This document shows, piece after piece, positions 57,965-64,000 of a DNA stretch of 64,000 nucleotides. The notes under the pieces are model-generated. The model saw only the letters and a program-made list of their open reading frames with translations. It was not told the origin of the DNA and searched no databases. Source of the DNA: Vampirovibrionales bacterium (GTDB lineage Bacteria > Cyanobacteriota > Vampirovibrionia > Vampirovibrionales > Vampirovibrionaceae); assembly GCA_016712355.1 (NCBI GenBank), contig JADJRF010000005.1:1178001-1242000 (forward strand), written 5' to 3'. The position numbers and the translations under genes are program-made. How positions within the stretch are numbered: the first letter of the stretch is position 1; every line of letters starts with the position of its first letter.

Positions 57965-59284
57965 TTACATCTGGCGCGGAGAAGGCAAGGCGTTCCAGAT
58001 GGGACGCCCCGCGACCCAGACGGCATCTGCCTGAGTGGTCGGATGCAGCCAGAGGGCCGACGCCGACCCGCCTGCCTGCGCTTGGGCGCGCCAGAGGGTG
58101 AGGTCGGCCCATGCGCCGGGCTGAATCACGCCTAAAACGTCACCCCAGCCCAGAACGCGCGCGCTGTGAGACGTCACGCGCGCCAGCGTCTCTTCAGCGT
58201 CCCATCCGTGGAGGGTTTGAGCGACGCGGGCTTCGGCGCGAATATCCAGATCCGGCGCGCTCAGCAGGCTGTCAGAGCCAAGCCCCGTGGCGATGCCGCT
58301 GTCTTGCCAAGCGGGCCACGAAATCGTGCGGTCGCTCAGCGCCAGATTACTGCGCGGACAATGCGCCAGCGTGGCCCCATGGCGCGCCATGGCTTGGCGA
58401 TCGGCAGCGGTCGCGAAAACGCCGTGGGCCACGACCGTGGCCTCATCGAGCAAGCCATGCGCGTCGAGATACCCGATCGGCGAGCGCGGGCGCGCGCCCG
58501 GCGGCGGCTCGGGCGAAAATTCACGTCCCAGAACCGTGAGATGCAGGCACTTTAAAGGCGATGGTTCGCCGCGAATCCAGCGCCACTCATCTAACGACTC
58601 GCCGCCATGACAGTGAATTATCGCTGGGCGACACGCGCGCGCCACGGCCCGCCATGCGCGCGCAGACACGGCGTAGGGGCTGTGGGGGGAGATCCCCGTC
58701 CTGAGGCGCCCGCGCGCGCTGGCAAGCCCGTCAGACGCTTCAAATTCCCTGAAGTAGCGCTCGACAATGGCATCGACGGCCCCGGCGCCCGCCTGCGCAT
58801 GAAAAAACTCCATGCAGACCACGCCGCGCATGCCGGCGTCGGCCAGAACGGCGAGGCTTTCGCCGTGCGTACTGATATCATTGACGCAACTGACGCCCGT
58901 CGCCAGCGACATCTCGGCGCCGCGTCGACAGCGCGCCGTTGCGGCCTCCAGGCGATCTCCCCCGATGGCTTCAGGGGACGGCTGGCCCTTGCGCCGGATC
59001 ACGGCGAGCAGCCAGTCGGTCATCGTCTCGCCCGGCGCTCGGGGCGCGCGAGGGCCTTCGCTCAGTTCCAGATGCGTATGGAGGTTGATCAGGCCGGGCG
59101 TGATTAGCCGCAGCGCGCCAGTGGGCCCGTCCAGCGTCTGGCGCAGCGGGGCCGCCAGCGTATCGGGTAATTCTGTCAGGCGACCGACCGCAGCGAGACG
59201 ATCGCCTTCTATGGCGACGAAGCCGTCGGCGAAAGGCTCGCGGCAGACCGGGAGAATCCAGTGGGCTGCAAGATAGTGCATCAT
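57965..59284 (-). CDS. Amidohydrolase, MtaD/SsnA-like deaminase family
   Basis: Members of this metal-dependent group deaminate purine compounds such as methylthioadenosine, S-adenosylhomocysteine, guanine or aminodeoxyfutalosine. Metal ligands are His69 and His71 (INLHTHLELS), a His in IIHCHGGES, and Asp in GLGSDSLLSAPDLDI. VVAHGVFA and HCPRSNLALS complete the active site. LHTHLELS is close to the form in aminodeoxyfutalosine deaminases of the alternative menaquinone pathway, but I cannot assign the substrate. The second ATG (59281) may be the real start. Confidence 0.85.
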   Translation of the reverse strand: MMHYLAAHWILPVCREPFADGFVAIEGDRLAAVGRLTELPDTLAAPLRQTLDGPTGALRLITPGLINLHTHLELSEGPRAPRAPGETMTDWLLAVIRRKGQPSPEAIGGDRLEAATARCRRGAEMSLATGVSCVNDISTHGESLAVLADAGMRGVVCMEFFHAQAGAGAVDAIVERYFREFEASDGLASARGRLRTGISPHSPYAVSARAWRAVARACRPAIIHCHGGESLDEWRWIRGEPSPLKCLHLTVLGREFSPEPPPGARPRSPIGYLDAHGLLDEATVVAHGVFATAADRQAMARHGATLAHCPRSNLALSDRTISWPAWQDSGIATGLGSDSLLSAPDLDIRAEARVAQTLHGWDAEETLARVTSHSARVLGWGDVLGVIQPGAWADLTLWRAQAQAGGSASALWLHPTTQADAVWVAGRPIWNALPSPRQM

Positions 59285-59338
59285 CGCCTTTTATTCTAAA
59301 ATAAGGGCAATGCTTCCCGCTTGACTGGAGATTTCTCC

Positions 59339-59485
59339 GTGGCGCCGCCCCCCTTTCTGAAACCCTCGCGCGTCGGATCCGACAAATGGATGCTCGCCCT
59401 GTTTCCGCTGATTACGCTGGCCTGCTTTGCGGCGGCGCTGGTGGCGTTGTGGGTCATTCATTTCATTCTGAGCGTGTGGCGTTAA
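59339..59485 (+). CDS. Single-pass membrane protein, 48 aa
   Basis: A GTG start has GGAG 8 bases upstream. The 48 residues contain a Pro-rich head (APPPFLKPSRVGSDKW) and one long hydrophobic helix (LALFPLITLACFAAALVALW), ending in a short basic tail (SVWR). It diverges from the amidohydrolase gene and precedes queE by 153 bases. Its short length, hydrophobic core and good ribosome-binding site support a real small gene. Function is unknown. Confidence 0.6.
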   Translation: MAPPPFLKPSRVGSDKWMLALFPLITLACFAAALVALWVIHFILSVWR

Positions 59486-59638
59486 CGGTCGCTGGGGGCA
59501 ATCGCCGGGCTTCAGCGGGTTTATTTGCCTGAACCGCTTCTATTCTTACATATAGATTCTGTTCTTCTATCGATCCCTTACTCGTCGCTAGTCGTTAGCG
59601 CGTATGTGAGCCCCGATTCTTGCGAGGGAGCCTCTTCG

Positions 59639-60442
59639 ATGCCGCTTTCCCCCTTCGCCCAGACGCTTGCGCGGCCCGTTGCGTCGCCGGTTTCGCGTTG
59701 CGCCGTCGCTTCGCTGATTGAGGCGTTTTCCTCTCTTCAGGGAGAGGGGCCTTATGTCGGGCGTCGTCAGCTGTTCGTCCGCTTTGCCGGGTGTCATCTG
59801 GCCTGCGCTTACTGCGATACCACGTTGACGCCCGATGCTCGCGGGATGGCTGTCACGCCGCTGGCCGACGAGTCCCCGTCGTTCTTTGTGGAAAATCCCC
59901 TGACGCCCGAGGCTTTGCTCTCGCTTATGAGGCCGCTGCTGGACGCGGCGCCGCATCATAGCGTGAGTCTTACCGGCGGCGAGCCGCTGCTCTATGCGGA
60001 TTTTCTGCGCGAGCTGGCTCCTGCGCTCAGCGCCCGAGTGCCGCTTTATCTGGAAACCAGCGGCACGCATGTTGAAGCGCTGGCCGATATCTTGCCCTGG
60101 GTGGATATCATCGCGATGGATGTCAAGCTGGCTTCCGCCACCGGCGAGCCGTCGCCTTTCGCCGCGCATGCGCGTTTTCTCGATGTTGCCCGCAGTCGGC
60201 CGCAGACGCGGACGTTCATCAAGCTGGTCGTGGGGCCGTATCCGCCAGCGGAAGAACTGGCGGCCTTGGGCGCGATCTTGCCTGCGCGCGGCGTGCCGGT
60301 GATTCTTCAGCCTGTAACGCGTCCAGACGGGTCGCTAGGGGCCAGCGCCGCGACGCTGATGCGGCTGCAACGCGAACTTTCTCAATCGCTGGACGATGTG
60401 CGAGTGATTCCGCAAACCCATAAGGTGTTGGGGATCGCTTAG
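59639..60442 (+). CDS. queE: 7-carboxy-7-deazaguanine synthase
   Basis: QueE is the radical-SAM enzyme that makes the 7-deazaguanine core on the way to queuosine. IEAFSSLQGEGPYVGRRQLF and the cluster motif GCHLACAYCDT (Cys-x3-Cys-x2-Cys) are diagnostic, with SLTGGEPLLY and YLETSGTHVEAL after. I chose the ATG at 59639 because GGGAG lies 8 bases upstream and the 38 earlier residues of the open frame are unrelated to the family. It ends 4 bases into the convergent repeat gene. Other que genes are absent here. Confidence 0.94.
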   Translation: MPLSPFAQTLARPVASPVSRCAVASLIEAFSSLQGEGPYVGRRQLFVRFAGCHLACAYCDTTLTPDARGMAVTPLADESPSFFVENPLTPEALLSLMRPLLDAAPHHSVSLTGGEPLLYADFLRELAPALSARVPLYLETSGTHVEALADILPWVDIIAMDVKLASATGEPSPFAAHARFLDVARSRPQTRTFIKLVVGPYPPAEELAALGAILPARGVPVILQPVTRPDGSLGASAATLMRLQRELSQSLDDVRVIPQTHKVLGIA

Positions 60443-62844
60443 CGATTGCTGTGGGCATTCCCTTGCTCGCGCTCGGCGTTGATTCTTTGCGCTGCCGTTT
60501 CACTGGCCGTCGGGGGAAGTGACCGTTCCACCTGAGGCGCGATCGACTCCACTGCAGGCGTGACGACAGGCTCGGTCGGCGTCGTGGCGACGGGTTCCGC
60601 CGGAGGGCTGACGACAGGCTCAGTTGGCGTCGTGGCGACGGGTTCCGCGGGAGGGGTGACGACAGGTTCAGTTGGCGTCGTGGCGACGGGTTCCGCCGGA
60701 GGGGTAACGACAGGCTCGGTCGGCGTCGTGGCGACGGGTTCCGCCGGAGGGCTGGCGACAGGCTCAGTTGGGGCCGTGGCGACGGGTTCCGCCGGGGTGG
60801 AGACGACAGGCTCATCCGGGGTCGTGGCGACGGGTTCCGCCGGAGGGGTAACGACAGGCTCGGTCGGCGTCGTGGCGACGGGTTCCGCGGGCGGGGTGAC
60901 GATAGGCTCGGTCGGCGTCGTGGCGACGGGTTCCGTGGGAGGGGTGACGATAGGCTCATCCGGGGTCGTGGCGACGGGTTCCGCGGGAGGGCTGACGACA
61001 GGCTCAGTTGGCGTCGTGGCGACGGGTTCCGCGGGCGGGGTGACGACAGGCTCAGTTGGCGTCGTGGCGACGGGTTCCACGGGCGGGGTGACGACAGGCT
61101 CGGTCGGCGTCGTGGCGACGGGTTCCACGGGTGGGGTGACGACAGGCTCGGTCGGCGTCGTGGCGACGGGTTCCGTGGGAGGGGTGACGATAGGCTCATC
61201 CGGGGTCGTGGCGACGGGTTCCGCCGGAGGGCTGACGACAGGCTCAGTTGGGGTCGTGGCGACGGGTTCCGCCGGAGGGGTAACGACAGGCTCGGTCGGG
61301 GTCGTGGCGACGGGTTCCGCCGGAGGGGTAACGACAGGCTCATCCGGGGTCGTGGCGACGGGTTCCGCCGGGGTGGAGACGCCAGGCTCAGTTGGGGCCG
61401 TGGCGACGGGTTCCGTCGGAGGGGTGACGACAGGTTCAGTTGGCGTCGTGGCGACGGGGTCCACGGGCGGGGTGACGACAGGCTCGGTCGGCGTCGTGGC
61501 GACGGGTTCCGCGGGCGGGGTGACGACAGGCTCGGTCGGCGTCGTGGCGACGGGGTCCGTTTTGGGTTCCGTCTCGGGCGTGGTGGCGACGGGGTCCGTT
61601 TTGGGTTCCGTCTTAGGCGTGGTGGCGACGGGATCCGTTTTGGGTTCCGTCTCGGGCGTGGTGGCGACGGGGTCCGTTTTGGGTTCCGTCTTAGGCGTGG
61701 TGGCGACGGGGTCCGTTTTGGGTTCCGTCTTAGGCGTGGTGGCGACGGGATCCGTTTTGGGTTCCGTCTCGGGCGTGGTGGCGACGGGGTCCGTTTTGGG
61801 TTCCGTCTTTGGCGTGGTGGCGACGGGGTCCGTTTTGGGTTCCGTCTTAGGCGTGGTGGCGACGGGATCCGTTTTGGGTTCCGTCTCGGGCGTGGTGGCG
61901 ACGGGGTCCGTTTTGGGTTCCGTCTTTGGCGTGGTGGCGACGGGGTCCGTTTTGGGTTCCGTTTTAGGCGTGGTGGCCGCTGCACTGCTGCTGGTGGTCT
62001 TGGCTTGCGAGCCGAACTTACTCATGAAAACAGCGACCAGCACCCGCAGAAACGTATCCCACGGATTTGCGTTTTGAGACGGTGCGCTTTGCGCGGTGGT
62101 CGACGTCCCCGCAGGCTTCGGCGCTGGGGCCGTGGAGAACGCGGCTTCAAAGGGATCGAATCCAGATGACGGCGCCGGAGCGCCATACCCGCCGGAATTC
62201 GGCGCAACCTGCTGTTGCGGATAGCCTTGGGGGCCCATGTATTGCTGGGGCATGGCCTGCTGTTGCGGGTAGCCTTGAGGGCCCATGTATTGTTGGGGCA
62301 TGGCCTGCTGTTGCGGGTAGCCTTGAGGGCCCATGTATTGCTGAGGCATGGCCTGTTGCTGCGGATAGCCTTGGGGGCCCATATATTGCTGAGGCATGGC
62401 CTGCTGCTGCGGATAGCCTTGGGGGCCCATGTATTGCTGAGGCATGGCCTGTTGTTGCGGGTAACCTTGTGGGGGCCTGTATTGCTGGGGCATGGCCTGT
62501 TGCTGCGGATAGCCTTGTGGGGCCATGTATTGCTGGGGCATAGCCTGCTGCTGCGGGTAACCTTGTGGGGCCATGTATTGCTGGGGCATGGCCTGCTGCT
62601 GCGGATAGCCTTGTGGGGGCCTGTATTGCTGGGGCATGGCCTGCTGCTGCGGATAGCTTTGTGGGGCCATGTATTGCTGGGGCATGGCCTGCTGCTGCGG
62701 ATAGCCTTGTGGGGCCATGTATTGCTGGGGCATGGCCTGCTGCTGCGGATAGCCTTGTGGGGCCATGTATTGTTGTGGCATGGCCTGCTGTTGCGGGTAG
62801 CCAGGATAAGGGCTGCCATAAGAATTGGCAAGAGAGCTGCTCAT
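60439..62844 (-). CDS. Large Pro/Gln/Thr repeat protein, 801 aa
   Basis: Three repeat blocks fill most of the protein. Residues 16-207 are 12 copies of a 16-residue unit (YPQQQAMPQQYMAPQG). After a short non-repeat part with a hydrophobic helix (WDTFLRVLVAVFMSKFG) come 11 copies of PKTEPKTDPVATT, then 20 copies of PTEPVVTPPAEPVATT. The C-terminus is ordinary sequence. Other open frames over the same DNA are by-products of the repeats. This frame spans the whole region, has AAGGCG before its ATG, and matches the neighbour in composition. No signal peptide is visible. Function is unknown. Confidence 0.75.
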   Translation of the reverse strand: MSSSLANSYGSPYPGYPQQQAMPQQYMAPQGYPQQQAMPQQYMAPQGYPQQQAMPQQYMAPQSYPQQQAMPQQYRPPQGYPQQQAMPQQYMAPQGYPQQQAMPQQYMAPQGYPQQQAMPQQYRPPQGYPQQQAMPQQYMGPQGYPQQQAMPQQYMGPQGYPQQQAMPQQYMGPQGYPQQQAMPQQYMGPQGYPQQQAMPQQYMGPQGYPQQQVAPNSGGYGAPAPSSGFDPFEAAFSTAPAPKPAGTSTTAQSAPSQNANPWDTFLRVLVAVFMSKFGSQAKTTSSSAAATTPKTEPKTDPVATTPKTEPKTDPVATTPETEPKTDPVATTPKTEPKTDPVATTPKTEPKTDPVATTPETEPKTDPVATTPKTEPKTDPVATTPKTEPKTDPVATTPETEPKTDPVATTPKTEPKTDPVATTPETEPKTDPVATTPTEPVVTPPAEPVATTPTEPVVTPPVDPVATTPTEPVVTPPTEPVATAPTEPGVSTPAEPVATTPDEPVVTPPAEPVATTPTEPVVTPPAEPVATTPTEPVVSPPAEPVATTPDEPIVTPPTEPVATTPTEPVVTPPVEPVATTPTEPVVTPPVEPVATTPTEPVVTPPAEPVATTPTEPVVSPPAEPVATTPDEPIVTPPTEPVATTPTEPIVTPPAEPVATTPTEPVVTPPAEPVATTPDEPVVSTPAEPVATAPTEPVASPPAEPVATTPTEPVVTPPAEPVATTPTEPVVTPPAEPVATTPTEPVVSPPAEPVATTPTEPVVTPAVESIAPQVERSLPPTASETAAQRINAEREQGNAHSNR
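60580..61539 (-). repeat. Twenty 48-bp repeats encoding PTEPVVTPPAEPVATT-like units
   Basis: Twenty units of exactly 48 bp, all in frame, with small changes (PDEP, PPVEP, VSPPAEP). Some variant combinations recur in order, indicating block duplication. Confidence 0.9.
61540..61968 (-). repeat. Eleven 39-bp repeats encoding PKTEPKTDPVATT-like units
   Basis: Eleven units of 39 bp directly abut the 48-bp array. The first unit residue pair alternates PKT, PKT, PET through most of the array, so a 117-bp block has been copied. Confidence 0.9.
62224..62799 (-). repeat. Twelve 48-bp repeats encoding YPQQQAMPQQYMAPQG-like units
   Basis: Twelve units of 48 bp, in frame. The variants YMAPQG, YRPPQG and YMGPQG cluster by position, with five consecutive YMGPQG units at the end nearest 62224. 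Confidence 0.9.
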
Positions 62845-62921
62845 GATGCGTGCGCCTTTCAGCTATCGGGAGACAATGAGGACGGGCTGCGATTCAAAGA
62901 CTATTCGGGGGATTGGGGCGA

Positions 62922-63791
62922 TTATTTGGAGGCCGTGGCGGTCGGCTTGGAGCTGCCGAGCATCTGATCCATGATGGAGCTCAGCATCGATTTCAGCTGC
63001 GCTTCGCTCATCCCGCCGAAGAGGGCTGCCAGATCGCCGCCATTGGCGGAAGGTGCGGGGGAAGACGCAGGCGGTTTCGGTTGCTGCGGGGGATAAGACG
63101 GCTGCTGAGGGGGGTAATATGCAGGCGGTTGTTGCGGATAATACGCCTGCTGAGGTGGATAGGCTTGCTGCTGAGGCGGATAATACGCGGGTGGTTGTTG
63201 TTGCGGGTAATACGCCTGCTGCGGGGGATAAGACGGCTGCTGAGGCGGATAATATGCGGGCGGTTGTTGCGGATAATACGCCTGCGGGGGATAGGCCGGC
63301 TGCTGAGGCGGATAATACGCGGGCGGCTGTTGCTGCGGATAGTACGCCTGCGGGGGATAGGCCGGCTGCTGAGGCGGGTAATAGGCTGGGGGTTGATAGA
63401 CAGGCGGCGGCGGCGGGGGTGGAGGCGGCGTTGCCAGTTTCCATTGGGTGTTGGCGATATTACCCAGCTGGCTGGCGTCGCCGTTCATGTAGCCGATGGC
63501 GCTATTGAGCATCGCCATGCCGCCACTGCCGACGTTGACCATCTGGCCCGTTTGCTGCTCAAGGGCAATGCCCTGCAGAGAAGATTGCGCCATGGCGGAA
63601 GCCATGGGCGACATTGAATATCCGCTTTGAAAGAGATCGCCGTATTTCTGATCCAGAGCGGCAATCTGGGCATTGGCGGACTGACGGCTCTGATACATGT
63701 TGGCGTTATAGCTAGCGTAAGCGGGAGTGTTCATCAACGCCTGGGCTGGATTTGAGCCTTGTTGCGGATAACCGCCGTAGCCAATACTCAT
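62922..63791 (-). CDS. Tyr/Pro/Gln repeat protein, 289 aa
   Basis: Residues 1-120 are ordinary helical sequence (SRQSANAQIAALDQKYGDLF, ASAMAQSSLQGIALEQQTGQ). A run of nine Pro starts a repeat region of PPAYYPPQQPAYPPQAYYPQ type to about 245. A short helical end (GDLAALFGGMSEAQLKSMLS) follows. There is no signal peptide. Composition matches the adjacent 801-residue protein, and both lie on the same strand 77 bases apart. They may work together in a surface or condensate structure. This is inference. Confidence 0.75.
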   Translation of the reverse strand: MSIGYGGYPQQGSNPAQALMNTPAYASYNANMYQSRQSANAQIAALDQKYGDLFQSGYSMSPMASAMAQSSLQGIALEQQTGQMVNVGSGGMAMLNSAIGYMNGDASQLGNIANTQWKLATPPPPPPPPPVYQPPAYYPPQQPAYPPQAYYPQQQPPAYYPPQQPAYPPQAYYPQQPPAYYPPQQPSYPPQQAYYPQQQPPAYYPPQQQAYPPQQAYYPQQPPAYYPPQQPSYPPQQPKPPASSPAPSANGGDLAALFGGMSEAQLKSMLSSIMDQMLGSSKPTATASK

Positions 63792-63874
63792 AAGGCAGAC
63801 AATCCTCTCTCACAGAACCAAACGGGGATGCTATCATCAGGAAAAACAGTAGATATCTTTAAAAATAAAAACAA

Positions 63875-63903
63875 ATTATTAATGTGAATTGCGTCTTTCT
63901 CAA
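63875..63903 (-). promoter_or_regulatory. Promoter upstream of the Tyr/Pro/Gln repeat gene
   Basis: TTGAGA (complement of 63898-63903), a 17-base spacer and AATAAT (complement of 63875-63880). The flanking 63820-63920 region is strongly A+T-rich. The leader would be about 75 nt. The last 80 bases of the window show no gene. Confidence 0.5.
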
Positions 63904-64000
63904 TAAAAATTTAATAATCCGTAGGGCAGGCGGCTGAGGGCTTCTGCCATGTCAAACGCGCCCCCCTGTCCTGTCAGAGAGGCGCGTCATTGCTCACATA

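Noticed and set aside
60219..61985. Minus-strand frame of RNPSPRRRPSLSSP type, and the plus-strand frame at 60560-62077 of GSVGVVATGSAGG type
   Set aside because: Repeat units that are multiples of three keep all frames open. Neither frame covers the whole locus, and the 60439-62844 frame has a start, a ribosome-binding site and ordinary sequence at both ends.
60580..62799. Possible CRISPR-like array of regular repeats
   Set aside because: The units abut each other with no unique spacers, keep a coding frame, and there are no cas genes nearby.
62215..62967. Plus-strand frame of leucine/histidine repeats (LLLRIALWGHVLLGHG)
   Set aside because: It looks like a membrane repeat protein but is the antisense reading of the YPQQQAMPQQ array, with no start signal.

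Overview
The window looks like chromosomal DNA from a diderm bacterium (by eye about 60% G+C) carrying a flagellin, a chemoreceptor, Flp-pilus proteins and an outer-membrane TpsB transporter. A CHASE2-adenylate cyclase, a RecJ with a long C-terminal extension, a regulator of four tandem GntR-type winged helices and promoters with strong TATAAT boxes but weak -35 boxes make a non-photosynthetic relative of cyanobacteria (Vampirovibrionia/Melainabacteria) my best guess. That is an inference with low confidence. I saw no tRNA, rRNA, CRISPR array, transposase or phage gene.

Layout. 1-6 kb: the end of a WYL-domain regulator, a small orphan protein, a TpsB transporter whose last strand is frameshifted, a chemoreceptor and a small secreted protein. 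6-16 kb: housekeeping genes (rsmG, a large ATPase-TPR protein overlapping pyrE, a zinc-ribbon protein, a thioesterase, asnS, rpmE, prfA, a methyltransferase). 16-23 kb: a coiled-coil protein, a GH38 alpha-mannosidase and the Flp-pilus pair CpaB and secretin. 23-27.4 kb: a hypothetical gene, apt and recJ. 27.4-36.9 kb: a complete assimilatory sulfate operon in the order SLC13-type permease, cysC, cysH, uroporphyrinogen methyltransferase, precorrin-2 dehydrogenase, cysI, an unknown 97-residue protein, cysD and cysN. 37-44 kb: a PrsA/SurA-type lipoprotein, a heptose-phosphate nucleotidyltransferase, RqcH and the cyclase. 44-50 kb: flagellin with a small partner, a PDZ protein, acylphosphatase, the four-winged GntR protein and proC. 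49.5-60.4 kb: an ATP-grasp-like gene with an apparent frameshift, an acidic repeat protein, an HTH/zinc-ribbon protein, pgk, a GNAT protein, a Gly/Pro/Tyr-rich protein, an amidohydrolase, a 48-residue membrane protein and queE. 60.4-63.8 kb: two large Pro/Gln/Tyr/Thr repeat proteins.

Main highlight. The sulfate operon has a near-consensus promoter followed by a leader of about 295 nt. That leader contains a 31-codon reading frame extraordinarily rich in Met and Cys codons, a hairpin lying on those codons, and an intrinsic terminator just before the first gene. This has the architecture of transcription attenuation by a sulfur-amino-acid leader peptide. The same operon encodes a CysN whose C-terminal domain looks like an APS kinase that has lost its P-loop, beside an intact stand-alone CysC, and a translationally coupled orphan protein between cysI and cysD. 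A perfect 17-bp palindrome lies between the recJ and operon promoters.
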